Source of the DNA: an uncultured Eubacteriales bacterium
Lineage (GTDB): Bacteria > Bacillota > Clostridia > Oscillospirales > CAG-382
NCBI GenBank assembly: GCA_934479825.1
Contig: CAKSOW010000029.1
Span: forward strand, 1-32,792
DNA length: 32,792 bases
Reading direction: 5' to 3'
The translations under genes were made by a program, and so were the position numbers. The notes below the pieces were generated by a model. It ran no database searches, had not been told where the DNA came from, and worked only from the letters and a program-made list of their open reading frames with translations. Of the stretch, positions 17,133 through 25,658 are shown piece by piece (positions within the stretch are counted from its first letter, which is position 1; the number at the start of each line of letters is the position of its first letter).

Positions 17133-18917
17133 TCACACCTCAAATTGTTCTTTCTGTTTGGTATACATCTGTGCATATATACCGCCCATATCCATAAGTT
17201 CCTTATGCGTTCCGGATTCCTTGATAAAGCCACCGTCAAGCAAAATGATTTTGTCAGAAACAGAGGTGCTTGATAAGCGGTGAGAGATGAGTATTCCAAA
17301 CTGTTCGGGAGATAAGTTGTCAAATACTTTTAAGAGCTCATGTTCATTTTCCGCATCGAGTGCCGAGGATGGTTCATCAAAAATCATCACCTGTGCGTTT
17401 TTATACAAAGCCCTTGCAATGACAACGCTTTGCTTTTGCCCTTTGGATAACTCGACGCCATCCGAATCGAATTTCCGCGAAAGAACGGTATCGTATCCAT
17501 GTTCAAAGGAATCAAGAAATTTACAGCAGCCGCTTTGTCTTGCAGCCTCTTCCAATTTTGTTCCGTCAGCGCTTTCATCCTTGGAGCCGAACCTGATATT
17601 ATCACGCAGAGAAAACGGATATATTATGTAATTCTGAAAGACGCACGAAAATAATTTGTGCAGACTTTTCGGAGAAAAATGCTCTATCGGGAGACGGTTC
17701 AGCAGAATCTGCCCCTTGTCCGGTTTATAGATTCCCAAAAGCAGTTTGATACAGGTTGTTTTTCCGGCTCCGTTGACGCCTACAATGGATAGCTTTTCGC
17801 CTTTGTTCAGACAAAAAGAGACACCCTTTAATACATACGTTTCCGTCCCCGGGTATTTGAACCAGACATCGGAAAATTCGATGGATTCCAACATTTCGAT
17901 ACATTCCTTGCCCTCAGAAGCTTCCGAACGTGCGTCCGTGTCTCTTTTTGAAACCGAATATTCGTCAATCCACAGAAGCTTTGTAATCACATCGGTGATC
18001 ACCGCTCCGCACGAAACCATATTCGTAATGGCTGCTGTCACATAACCGGTCAATTCCGACAGCTTGCTGATGGAAAGAAATCCTTTCCATGCCCTGAAAA
18101 TCAGGTGGCAGACTAATGCCGCTTGCCCGGAAAGCAGAACTATTTCAAATACGCATCCGGTCGTCAGCCTTGCTTTATATTTGCCTTTTAACAGCTGTTT
18201 GATCTCTCTTGCCAAGGATATGTATTTTTCCTTAAATACAGTCTGTATGTTATAAAGGCGAACGTCCATGGCATAAGGTGAGGCGGTAAGCATATTCAAA
18301 TAATTGTCCTTTACAGCATTAAGCGGTTGCATCTGTGCTTCCAAATCATTATCTTCTTTTTGATTCTTATACGAATACAAAATCACCGGCAAAGACAATG
18401 CGACGATAATCAGTGCATATACATAATGAAAACTTATGACAATGCCAAGAGAAGCGGCAAAGGAATATATATGGCTTAGAATATTCAATGTTCCGTGATA
18501 GATATTGCCATAAAATTCATACGACACAGCTAATAATTGGATATCATTCCGACCTTTCGGGGAATCGATATAGGACAGAGGGAACGAAGTGACTATTCGG
18601 TTGAATTCGATATGGGTGTGCTGTTTGATTCGCAGATTGATTTTGCTTTCTAAAATACCGTTCAACATCTCCAATACTTTCCCAAATGCGGTCAGCGCAA
18701 TAAATAAAACCGAATAAAGGACAGTTTTTTCGATATCGACTCTCGCTTCGGACAATAGTTTCAATATAAATGAAAATATATAAATGACGGCAAGCGGAAT
18801 GGTTGATAAAGCGAATTTTAATGCGATATGCAAGGGGAACAACAGACGAAGTGCGCGTAAACAAGTGCAAAAGACATTTGCCTGCAATTTTAAATGCTTC
18901 ATGATCTTCTCACGCAT
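17133..18917 (-). CDS. ABC exporter half-transporter, first subunit of a pair
   Basis: A 594-residue half-transporter: membrane domain about 25-315, ATPase about 345-590. It has Walker A GVNGAGKTT (380-388), Q-loop FQNYII, Walker B VMIFDEPSSALD with E515, and H-loop ISHRLS (H546). The signature is LSKGQ (490-494) rather than LSGGQ: the second glycine position is lysine, so one ATP site of the heterodimer may be weaker. AAGGAG lies 10 nt before the ATG at 18917 (an ATG 5 codons in is an alternative). It is first in the operon, behind a perfect consensus promoter at 18953. Confidence 0.92.
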   Translation of the reverse strand: MREKIMKHLKLQANVFCTCLRALRLLFPLHIALKFALSTIPLAVIYIFSFILKLLSEARVDIEKTVLYSVLFIALTAFGKVLEMLNGILESKINLRIKQHTHIEFNRIVTSFPLSYIDSPKGRNDIQLLAVSYEFYGNIYHGTLNILSHIYSFAASLGIVISFHYVYALIIVALSLPVILYSYKNQKEDNDLEAQMQPLNAVKDNYLNMLTASPYAMDVRLYNIQTVFKEKYISLAREIKQLLKGKYKARLTTGCVFEIVLLSGQAALVCHLIFRAWKGFLSISKLSELTGYVTAAITNMVSCGAVITDVITKLLWIDEYSVSKRDTDARSEASEGKECIEMLESIEFSDVWFKYPGTETYVLKGVSFCLNKGEKLSIVGVNGAGKTTCIKLLLGIYKPDKGQILLNRLPIEHFSPKSLHKLFSCVFQNYIIYPFSLRDNIRFGSKDESADGTKLEEAARQSGCCKFLDSFEHGYDTVLSRKFDSDGVELSKGQKQSVVIARALYKNAQVMIFDEPSSALDAENEHELLKVFDNLSPEQFGILISHRLSSTSVSDKIILLDGGFIKESGTHKELMDMGGIYAQMYTKQKEQFEV

Positions 18918-18952
18918 ATTTTATACGCTCCTTGTTTCATTACTTTAACCTC

Positions 18953-18981
18953 ATTATAGTGTCACTTGATGCTTCTGTCAA
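18953..18981 (-). promoter_or_regulatory. Perfect consensus promoter of the ABC exporter operon
   Basis: On the minus strand TTGACA (18976-18981), exactly 17 nt, TATAAT (18953-18958). Both boxes match consensus in all positions, so without control the operon would be strongly transcribed. Confidence 0.9.
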
Positions 18982-18991
18982 TAATTATATT

Positions 18992-19012
18992 ATTATTTAT
19001 ACTAAAAATAAT
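18992..19012. promoter_or_regulatory. Candidate operator palindrome upstream of the exporter promoter
   Basis: ATTATTT (18992-18998), 7 nt, AAATAAT (19006-19012): a perfect 7-7-7 inverted repeat ending 11 nt upstream of the -35 box. ArsR-type repressors often bind AT-rich palindromes of this size, and such a regulator is encoded next door. The area is AT-rich, so chance is a real alternative. Confidence 0.35.
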
Positions 19013-19106
19013 CTGTTTAGCTTGAAGATTTTCAAATATAATTCGATAAATTTACATAAATTTTACAACAATAATGTTATACAAATTAAAAATAAGAACA
19101 AAAAAT

Positions 19107-19141
19107 AAATCGCGGACGAATGTCAATCCATGCCGCGATTT
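19107..19141 (-). terminator. Terminator of the ArsR-type regulator gene
   Basis: AAATCGCGG (19107-19115) pairs with CCGCGATTT (19133-19141). On the minus strand the stem is followed by a T-rich run, 19 nt past the regulator stop. Confidence 0.85.
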
Positions 19142-19159
19142 ATAAGCGTGTTTTGTTGT

Positions 19160-20212
19160 TTAAATCTGCTCTTTCTTTGAATACTTACTCAATATTTCTA
19201 AGATGGCATCAAAGTAATTTTCGTTGATACTGTACAGAACAGTTCGCCCTTGATTGCGCGTTTTCACCATACGCAAACGCTGCATCATGGTCAAATGATA
19301 ATATGCCGTGGAACCGGTAAAGCTCAAAAGGCGTTCTAAATCTTTGATGGTAATTTCTCCCCGTTCCAGCATTAGATCGAGAATATCGATTCGGTTTTGT
19401 TCAGTAAGCACATCGCCGAATTCCTTTAAGGAGGGAAGCTCCTTTTGCGCATTGTAGCTGATTATGCTTTCCTTATAATCACATCCCAGCAATAATACCG
19501 GAGTTTCTTTACAATACATTAAGTTTAAACAATTCTTGTTGATGAGACAAACCGACACAAAAATATCTCCACATTCTTTTTCTAAAAATTCAATTTTGTA
19601 AAAGGAGCTTAAATCGTTTTTTAAAGAATCAAAACTTAAATCGTTCTGTACATCAAGAAAGGATGCATAGTTCTTTTTGTAATATTCTTCAAGCAAAACC
19701 TTTTTTGACATAAGTTCATAAATCAATTTCCGGATAACGGGTTCCGGATTGACAAAGAAAGAGTAAAGCTTGCGCTTGATAAATTCTTCATATTCCGAGG
19801 TATCAATCTGCTTGCCGAGTTCCGCCATCGAATTTTTGCATATTAACAATTCTTCATGGCTCATATCCGGAAAGTAAAAACGAATCAGATTTTCTATCAG
19901 CTGGTTGGAATCGGAAAGCTTATTTAAGAGAAATTCAAATGAGTAATCGGTGGTAAACGTGTCTTTATAAGGCGCAAAATAGAAAGAGGTTATAAAACCT
20001 CTGCCATTTTTCTTTAAATAAAAAAACAACAGCAAGTTATCGGAAAACGGTGAAAAATCCTGGATGATTCTCTTGAAGAATTCGGCATCTGTTTCGGATT
20101 TCCCGGAGATCAAATCATGAGCAAGGTGGTAATCTGTGTTGAAATACAGGCTGAATACATAAAACAAGTCATACAGAAAACCGGGTTCTTTGATTGGTTT
20201 TAGGTTTGGCAT
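19160..20212 (-). CDS. ArsR-family winged-helix transcription regulator with long N-terminal domain
   Basis: A 350-residue protein with a large N-terminal region of unknown function (about 1-260) and a C-terminal ArsR-type winged helix (about 262-340). The helix-turn-helix shows NRIDILDLMLERGEITIKDLE, then STAYYHLTMMQRLRMVKTRNQGRTVLYSIN split over the recognition helix and wing. The N-terminal part has no membrane segment and could sense a ligand. It is encoded directly upstream of the exporter pair on the same strand, separated by a terminator, so it probably controls that operon. GGGGGAG lies before ATG 20212, and a promoter sits at 20236. Confidence 0.85.
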   Translation of the reverse strand: MPNLKPIKEPGFLYDLFYVFSLYFNTDYHLAHDLISGKSETDAEFFKRIIQDFSPFSDNLLLFFYLKKNGRGFITSFYFAPYKDTFTTDYSFEFLLNKLSDSNQLIENLIRFYFPDMSHEELLICKNSMAELGKQIDTSEYEEFIKRKLYSFFVNPEPVIRKLIYELMSKKVLLEEYYKKNYASFLDVQNDLSFDSLKNDLSSFYKIEFLEKECGDIFVSVCLINKNCLNLMYCKETPVLLLGCDYKESIISYNAQKELPSLKEFGDVLTEQNRIDILDLMLERGEITIKDLERLLSFTGSTAYYHLTMMQRLRMVKTRNQGRTVLYSINENYFDAILEILSKYSKKEQI

Positions 20213-20235
20213 ATTTCACTCCCCCTTTAAATTAA

Positions 20236-20264
20236 AGTGTATCATAGAATGATGGAAAAGTCAA
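20236..20264 (-). promoter_or_regulatory. Promoter of the ArsR-type regulator gene
   Basis: On the minus strand TTGACT (20259-20264), 17 nt, TACACT (20236-20241), 23 nt before the start codon. Confidence 0.7.
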
Positions 20265-20319
20265 CCGGCCGGGACGGTTCAGACGTGTGAGAAATTATAA
20301 ATTAAATGTCTTCAAGCGC

Positions 20320-20348
20320 TTGACTTTTGCTTTTATGTACAGTATAAT
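20320..20348 (+). promoter_or_regulatory. Promoter of the GH5 gene
   Basis: TTGACT (20320-20325), 17 nt, TATAAT (20343-20348), with GGAGG just before the start at 20391. Confidence 0.85.
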
Positions 20349-20390
20349 GACCGTAAGCGCAAGACAAATCTTGTTTTTTGGAGGAATACC

Positions 20391-21479
20391 ATGAAAAAAC
20401 TATCGCATTTTTCCAAGGGTATGGGAATCGGCGGTTGGTTGACCAACTATAAGCGATTAGCCTTGCTGCCCGAAAAAGACCGTTTTGTTTTAACGGACGG
20501 TGACTTTGAGCATTTTAACTCCTACATAACCGAAAATGATGTGAAAAACATTGCCGGCATGGGATTTGACCATATTCGTTTAGGTTTTGATCAGATCGTT
20601 CTCGAAAAAGAACCGTATGTATACCGGGATTCCGTTTTTGAGCTTCTTGAACGTTTTGCCGGCTGGTGCGAAAAATGGGACGTGCGTCTGGTTCTGAACA
20701 TGCATAAGGCGCTCGGCAGTTATTGCGATGTGGCGGAATCCTATTCGCTGTTCGATTCAGAAGACCTGCAAAACCGCTTTGTTGCGCTGTGGGCGGAAAT
20801 GGAACGGCGGTTTTCACACCGTCCGGACGTGATGTTTGAGCTGTTGAACGAAGTGCGTGACGCAGATCCTGCTTGCTGGAACAAACTGTATCTGCGCGCG
20901 ATTGACGCAATCCGTGCGCTGAACACGGAGCGTGAGATTATTGTAGGGACGATTTGCTGGAACAGCGCCGGGCATTTAAAAGACTTAACCGTAGTGGAGG
21001 ATGAACATGTCCACTATACGTTCCACATTTATGATCCGTTTGAATTCACACATCAGCGCTGTGTGCTGAACTCACAGCTTCTTTTCTATAACCGCGCGCT
21101 TTCTTATCCGTGCGATGACATGGATCGCTATCGCGACTATTACAGAAAGACCGGACGAAACGATCCTTATCCGGCTGACATGAAACGTATGGATAAAGAC
21201 TATTTGCGCGGAATTTTCCAAGGAGCGGCCGACTTTATCAAGGCGCATCCCGATAAAATTCTGTGGTGCGGCGAGTTCGGCACGATCCGTCATACGGAGC
21301 TTGCGTCCCGTATCCGTTGGATGCATGATGTCATTTCGCTTTGCAAAGAATATGATATGCCGTACAGCGTCTGGAACTATCTCAGCACGCCCAACGACGG
21401 CAACCGGTTCAGTCTTGTGGATGACGACCGGCGCGAAATTTTGAGTAAAGAATTGTTGGACACTCTGCTCGGCCTTTGA
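20391..21479 (+). CDS. Glycoside hydrolase family 5-like enzyme, cytoplasmic
   Basis: A 362-residue TIM-barrel glycosidase of the cellulase (GH5) type. Visible are GIGGWLTNY at the N-terminus, GFDHIRLGFDQ (strand 2), VLNMHKA (101-107), the acid/base glutamate in FELLNEV (E154), HYTFHIYDPF (208-217) and the nucleophile glutamate in WCGEFGT (E295), then YSVWNY near the end. There is no signal peptide, so it probably acts on short oligosaccharides or glycosides inside the cell. Strong ribosome binding site GGAGG and its own promoter. It is followed 67 nt later by pgeF, possibly in the same transcript. Confidence 0.93.
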   Translation: MKKLSHFSKGMGIGGWLTNYKRLALLPEKDRFVLTDGDFEHFNSYITENDVKNIAGMGFDHIRLGFDQIVLEKEPYVYRDSVFELLERFAGWCEKWDVRLVLNMHKALGSYCDVAESYSLFDSEDLQNRFVALWAEMERRFSHRPDVMFELLNEVRDADPACWNKLYLRAIDAIRALNTEREIIVGTICWNSAGHLKDLTVVEDEHVHYTFHIYDPFEFTHQRCVLNSQLLFYNRALSYPCDDMDRYRDYYRKTGRNDPYPADMKRMDKDYLRGIFQGAADFIKAHPDKILWCGEFGTIRHTELASRIRWMHDVISLCKEYDMPYSVWNYLSTPNDGNRFSLVDDDRREILSKELLDTLLGL

Positions 21480-21546
21480 GGACGTTCAGTCCGCGTGTCA
21501 GGCCGTTTTGCGCGTAAAAATGTTATTAAGGAGTTTGCACACCGTC

Positions 21547-22425
21547 ATGTTTATAAAAAACGAATCTGAGGGAATTGTCTATTATACCAGTCCGCTTTTG
21601 TCAGAGTCCGGTTTTTCCCATATGTTTTGCACACGGCATGGCGGTGTCAGCCACGGTGATTTTGAATCGCTCAACGTCAGCACGGCGCGAAAGGACAGAA
21701 ACGGTTTTACGGATTCGGCAAGCCATGTCGAAGAAAACTACCGGCGCGCCCTGCATGTCTTAAAAACACAGCCGGAAGAGGCCTGCGCGGCCAAACAGGT
21801 GCATTCGGACATTTTGCATTACGTTGCAGTCACGGACGGCGGCCGGGGGATTCTGGAACATCTCTCGCCGCTTTCAGACTGCGACGGGGTGCTTTTAACG
21901 CCCGAAAACGAAAAAATCCGTGCGGTGTGCGTAAAAACGGCGGACTGCGTGCCGATCTTGCTCGCCAACCGTCAAACCGGCGCCGTATGTGCAGTGCATG
22001 CCGGGTGGCGCGGCAGTGCGGCGGATATTGCCGGAAAAGCGGCGGCGGCTTTGGCAGACGGCCATATGGAGAATGTGCTTGCGGCGATCGGACCGTGTAT
22101 CGGATTGTGCTGTTATGAGGTCGGTGACGAGCTTTACCGTGCGTTTTCACGGCTGTTTCACTACAATAAGGCTGCTGATGAAGTTGACCGGTACCTGCCG
22201 CTGTTTCCGTCCTGCTCGATGGGCGGCAAGCGTCATGCCGATCTTGCCGGAATCAATCGCGTACTTTTGGAATATCACGGCGTTTTGCCGGGCAACATAG
22301 ATGTGAGCAGCCTCTGTACCAGTTGTACGACGGATGCGGCAACCGGCGAAAAGCTTTTCTTTTCTCACCGTGCCAGCGGCGGCCATTCGGGAACGTTTCC
22401 CAGTATCATCTGCGTGCGGAAATAG
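21547..22425 (+). CDS. pgeF: Laccase-domain purine nucleoside phosphorylase / peptidoglycan editing factor (YfiH)
   Basis: About 292 residues of the YfiH/PgeF (Cu-oxidase_4) family. Known members cleave or deaminate purine nucleosides, and E. coli YfiH limits misincorporation in peptidoglycan. Conserved pieces: FCTRHGGVS, AAKQVHSD (metal-binding His), VKTADCVPILL (metal-binding Cys), AVHAGWRGS (metal-binding His), AAIGPCIGLCCYEV and FFSHRASGGHSGTF at the end. I choose ATG 21547 although AAGGAG (21528-21533) is 13 nt away; in-frame starts upstream (ATG 21520) lack any ribosome binding site. Start confidence is moderate, family confidence high. Confidence 0.93.
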   Translation: MFIKNESEGIVYYTSPLLSESGFSHMFCTRHGGVSHGDFESLNVSTARKDRNGFTDSASHVEENYRRALHVLKTQPEEACAAKQVHSDILHYVAVTDGGRGILEHLSPLSDCDGVLLTPENEKIRAVCVKTADCVPILLANRQTGAVCAVHAGWRGSAADIAGKAAAALADGHMENVLAAIGPCIGLCCYEVGDELYRAFSRLFHYNKAADEVDRYLPLFPSCSMGGKRHADLAGINRVLLEYHGVLPGNIDVSSLCTSCTTDAATGEKLFFSHRASGGHSGTFPSIICVRK

Positions 22426-22506
22426 TCTTTTGGCGTATCCAAAAGCGGAAATGTTTCTTTGTCGAAAAAAAGCAACGCGATTTTTCGAAAAAAACGAAAA
22501 AAGTTC

Positions 22507-22535
22507 TTGACAAATTGCTTTTTCTATGGTATACT
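22507..22535 (+). promoter_or_regulatory. Promoter of the tRNA operon
   Basis: TTGACA (22507-22512), 17 nt, TATACT (22530-22535), 53 nt before the first tRNA. Confidence 0.88.
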
Positions 22536-22588
22536 ACCCAAGCAGTGTTGCGAAGGGGACATATCCCGACAGACGGTACGCACAATAC

Positions 22589-22664
22589 AGGGGAATAGCT
22601 CAGCTGGTAGAGCAGCGGTCTCCAAAACCGCGTGCCGAGGGTTCGAATCCTTCTTCCCCTGCCA
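22589..22664 (+). tRNA. tRNA-Trp (CCA)
   Basis: Acceptor AGGGGAA/TTCCCCT with G discriminator, anticodon loop CTCCAAA (anticodon CCA), T-loop GGTTCGAATCC, CCA encoded. First gene of a ten-tRNA transcript. Confidence 0.97.
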
Positions 22665-22712
22665 GTTTCCGGATCGGTTTTCAGACTCCAAAACGGAAAT
22701 TCATTTCAAGCC

Positions 22713-22788
22713 GCGGATTTAGCTCATTTGGTAGAGCGCGACCTTGCCAAGGTCGAGGTGGCGGGTTCGAGCCCCGTAATCCGCTCCA
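22713..22788 (+). tRNA. tRNA-Gly (GCC), first copy
   Basis: Acceptor GCGGATT/AATCCGC, anticodon loop TTGCCAA (GCC), CCA encoded. Identical to the copy at 23181-23256. Confidence 0.97.
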
Positions 22789-22887
22789 CCGGTTTATGTA
22801 CCGGAAAGGCGGCAGAAAAGCCGTAAAAGCTGTGCGGTTTCGCACAAAAGACGAATATTTGACCGTATTCCCAAGTATTCCGTTTAT

Positions 22888-22963
22888 GGAGGGTTAGCTC
22901 AGCTGGGAGAGCATCTGCCTTACAAGCAGAGGGTCACAGGTTCGAGCCCTGTACTCTCCACCA
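22888..22963 (+). tRNA. tRNA-Val (TAC)
   Basis: Acceptor GGAGGGT/ACTCTCC (one wobble pair), anticodon loop CTTACAA (TAC), CCA encoded. Only 3 nt separate it from the next tRNA. Confidence 0.97.
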
Positions 22964-22966
22964 TAC

Positions 22967-23043
22967 GGTCCGGTAGTTCAGTTGGTTAGAACGCCAGCCT
23001 GTCACGCTGGAGGTCGTGGGTTCGAGCCCCATCCGGATCGCCA
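22967..23043 (+). tRNA. tRNA-Asp (GTC), first copy
   Basis: Acceptor GGTCCGG/CCGGATC (one wobble), anticodon loop CTGTCAC (GTC), CCA encoded. Identical to the copy at 23567-23643. Confidence 0.97.
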
Positions 23044-23077
23044 TTTTTTGAAACAGCGGCATTACGTTCCTGTTTAC

Positions 23078-23153
23078 GCCTCTGTAGCTCAGTTGGTAGA
23101 GCAGGGGACTGAAAATCCCCGTGTCGTTGGTTCAATTCCGACCGGAGGCACCA
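23078..23153 (+). tRNA. tRNA-Phe (GAA), first copy
   Basis: Acceptor GCCTCTG/CGGAGGC (one wobble), anticodon loop CTGAAAA (GAA), CCA encoded. Identical to the copy at 23450-23525. Confidence 0.97.
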
Positions 23154-23180
23154 GTCGGTATAAAGAAGTGCCGCATATCC

Positions 23181-23256
23181 GCGGATTTAGCTCATTTGGT
23201 AGAGCGCGACCTTGCCAAGGTCGAGGTGGCGGGTTCGAGCCCCGTAATCCGCTCCA
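23181..23256 (+). tRNA. tRNA-Gly (GCC), second copy
   Basis: Same sequence as 22713-22788 over the whole 76 nt; anticodon loop TTGCCAA, CCA encoded. Confidence 0.97.
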
Positions 23257-23359
23257 TCGGTTGGTTGCCGGCTAACGGTAAACCGCCGAAAATAAGCGCA
23301 GAACGTGCGCAAGACAAGCAAAAAAGAGACAGCGTTTTCCCAAGACGCAGACGAGAGAT

Positions 23360-23434
<75 letters not shown>

Positions 23435-23449
23435 TTCTTTTTATGTTAT

Positions 23450-23525
23450 GCCTCTGTAGCTCAGTTGGTAGAGCAGGGGACTGAAAATCCCCGTGTCGTT
23501 GGTTCAATTCCGACCGGAGGCACCA
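23450..23525 (+). tRNA. tRNA-Phe (GAA), second copy
   Basis: Identical to 23078-23153; anticodon loop CTGAAAA, CCA encoded. Confidence 0.97.
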
Positions 23526-23566
23526 CCCGTTTGGGTTCTTGACTCAATACGGACAAGCACAACTAC

Positions 23567-23643
23567 GGTCCGGTAGTTCAGTTGGTTAGAACGCCAGCCT
23601 GTCACGCTGGAGGTCGTGGGTTCGAGCCCCATCCGGATCGCCA
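23567..23643 (+). tRNA. tRNA-Asp (GTC), second copy
   Basis: Identical to 22967-23043; anticodon loop CTGTCAC, CCA encoded. Confidence 0.97.
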
Positions 23644-23669
23644 GCCTTAGGGCAAATAATTCTACCTAT

Positions 23670-23745
<76 letters not shown>

Positions 23746-23780
23746 AAAGCCTTGAAACAAAATTCGTTTCAAGGCTTTTT
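23746..23780 (+). terminator. Terminator of the tRNA operon
   Basis: A 13-bp perfect stem (23746-23758 with 23766-23778, core GCCTTGAAAC) with a T tail, starting right after the CCA of tRNA-Thr. Confidence 0.92.
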
Positions 23781-23805
23781 GCTGTTCTTATGCGAAGTTG
23801 CGAAA

Positions 23806-23926
23806 GTATAAGGGGTATTCGCCCTTATACTGCACCTGCTTTTTCCAAAAGGCAAGTAAGGGACAGCGCAAGGAGTTGCGAGATCTTATGAAAAGGCGAA
23901 GTCTGATTGGGGCGGACAGTAGGTTA
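23806..23926 (+). repeat. Short noncoding repeat related to the block at 25659-25965 (copy C)
   Basis: Hairpin GTATAAGGG/CCCTTATAC (23807-23831) is followed by a stretch whose parts match 25659-25685 (TTTTCC..AAAAGGCAAGTAAGGGAC type) and 25905-25965. The last 41 nt (23886-23926, containing CTGATTGGGGCGGACAGTAG) agree with 25925-25965 at 38 of 41 positions. The structured B core present at 25686-25904 is missing here. No gene is seen in 23781-24166; the rest of the gap holds module A3. Confidence 0.65.
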
Positions 23927-24038
23927 AGGTCTTGAAAAAACGAATCTAAAAATTTTGCAAATGGCAAGGTTTATGCAAAGCAAAACGGTTTTTTTCTGCC
24001 ATATACATCTAATCTACGAGAAACGCCATAAAATCAAA

Positions 24039-24126
24039 GGCCGTCCATGTCTTAGAGTATTCTGAGACATGGACGGTCAAATGCTAAATTCTGTTTTGCT
24101 GCTTTTCTTTTAAGAAAAGCAGCAAA
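24039..24126 (-). repeat. Two-hairpin 3'-end repeat module, copy A3
   Basis: Hairpin 1: CCGTCCATGTCT (24041-24052) with AGACATGGACGG (24065-24076), extended inward to a GTAT loop. Its sequence is unlike the other copies, yet fully paired. Hairpin 2: 13-bp stem 24095-24107 with 24114-24126, with outer pairs TTTGCT/AGCAAA around the invariant GCTTTTC-TTTTAA-GAAAAGC core. It is 40 nt downstream of the SLH gene stop on the minus strand. Confidence 0.8.
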
Positions 24127-24166
24127 TTTCCAAACAGGTAATCCTAAAAAGCAGGTGAGTGGCTTG

Positions 24167-25531
24167 TCAGCCGATCAAACCGAATAAATTGAATAAATTG
24201 CGGCTTTTTTGCGCTTTTTCCGGGCGGAAGGTTTCAGCAAGGTAATTCTGCATATTGCAGAGAATTTCTGCCGTTTCCGCACGGGTCACCGTATCCTCCG
24301 GCAAGATTTCTCCAAAGCCGGTACCGTTAAAAATACCGCAGGACGCGACTTTGACAAGCGCCTGATTGGCCCATGCCGGGATAGCGCTGCAATCAATAAA
24401 GGTGCTGACAGCGTCGGATTTTTCTGAATTTTCCGGCAGCGCAAGAATGCGGTCAAGGATGACGGCGGCTTCGGAGCGTGTAATCGGTGTGGTGCTTGCA
24501 AAACGGCAATTGCCGTTTTCGTCCGTATATCCGGATACAATTCCGTTTGTTTTCGCATATTCGGCATAACTTTTGATATTGACCGGGATATCCGCATCAT
24601 CATCAAAACTTGTTTGTGCGGTAAATTCAATATTTGCTTCTTTTCCGGCAGCAATCAGCGCCATCGCCAAAAAATCTCCTCGTGAAACGGTTTCTTCCGG
24701 CATAAAGAGATAATTTCCGGTTTCTGTATCGGTTACGCCGGTCATAAGCCCCCAAGCGGAGACATTGACGGCGGAATTGTGTGCCCAATGATCGTTCATA
24801 TCGTCATAATCTACATCATAGGCAGTTTTGGTAACATGGATATTTACTTTGGTGGGCATGCTTTTATTGCCGTAACAGTCAACGGCGGCATATTCAAATG
24901 AATCCGAACCGACAAATTTTTTTTGCGGTGTATAGCAGAAATAGCCGTTTGCATTTTCTGAAATATGCACGGCGCCGTGTGCCGGATAGGTGATGATCTC
25001 AAAACGCATGGCGTCATTTTCGGGGTCAGCTGCTTTGAGAAATTTAAAAGCGGAGATGCTTTCGCCGGTCGTGATAGTCTGAGAACCGACGGACGGGGCA
25101 AGATTGACTTCTTCAAGCAGATTCATGGTACAGCTTACTGCAACATCGCTTTGTTTGGCGGTAGCGTTGGAAAACGTGAAAGCGGCAGAACCGACGGAGG
25201 AATCGGCCGGGATAAAGACGATCTGATTAAAGTCATTGCGCGCGATGAGTTGATTTTCGCAGATGGGGGCGATTCCGAGCATCAAAGTGCCGGTGGCGGC
25301 ATCCGGAAGTGTATCTACGCGGATGAATTCCGGTTTTGTATGAAGTGTATCATCAAAATCCGCAGCGGAGAAGCGGATATTTCTGCCGGCAACGCCGCAT
25401 TTCTGCAAGGTAATCTGTTTTTCAAGACTTGGCATGGCAGGGCTTAACAAGGCGCCTCCGGCTGTTCCCACGAGTGTTAAAAGCAACAGGCAGCAAAGCA
25501 CACTGACTAATTTTTTTGAACGGGATGACAT
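24167..25531 (-). CDS. Secreted SLH-domain protein with cadherin/Ig-like repeats
   Basis: A 454-residue exported protein: signal peptide at 1-27, two beta-rich domains (about 35-140 and 145-235), then three S-layer homology units. The second beta domain (VNLAPSVGSQTITTGESIS, then AHGAVHISENANGYFCYTP and GSDSFEYAAVDCYGN) is of the cadherin-like/Ig type found in surface proteins. The SLH units are at about 245-300 (DHWAHNSAVNVSAWGLMTGV), 308-370 (ADIPVNIKSYAEYAKTNGIV) and 378-430 (AWANQALVKVASCGIFNG), each ending in a TxxRxE/D-like motif. SLH units bind secondary wall polymers, so the protein is cell-wall anchored. AAGGAAGG precedes ATG 25531. The binding target is unknown. Confidence 0.88.
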   Translation of the reverse strand: MSSRSKKLVSVLCCLLLLTLVGTAGGALLSPAMPSLEKQITLQKCGVAGRNIRFSAADFDDTLHTKPEFIRVDTLPDAATGTLMLGIAPICENQLIARNDFNQIVFIPADSSVGSAAFTFSNATAKQSDVAVSCTMNLLEEVNLAPSVGSQTITTGESISAFKFLKAADPENDAMRFEIITYPAHGAVHISENANGYFCYTPQKKFVGSDSFEYAAVDCYGNKSMPTKVNIHVTKTAYDVDYDDMNDHWAHNSAVNVSAWGLMTGVTDTETGNYLFMPEETVSRGDFLAMALIAAGKEANIEFTAQTSFDDDADIPVNIKSYAEYAKTNGIVSGYTDENGNCRFASTTPITRSEAAVILDRILALPENSEKSDAVSTFIDCSAIPAWANQALVKVASCGIFNGTGFGEILPEDTVTRAETAEILCNMQNYLAETFRPEKAQKSRNLFNLFGLIG

Positions 25532-25658
25532 AAATTATCCTTCCTTTCATCTCTTTTGGGCTGTTCGTGTTTAGTATTTCCATGCATGGGAGGTTTATAC
25601 AATTGAAATTCAAAACGCATGTGATAATTTATGCAAGGGCGGCTGGATGGGGAACTTT

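Noticed and set aside
22427..22446. CTTTTGG/CCAAAAG hairpin after pgeF as a terminator
   Set aside because: No T run follows the stem, and it is short.
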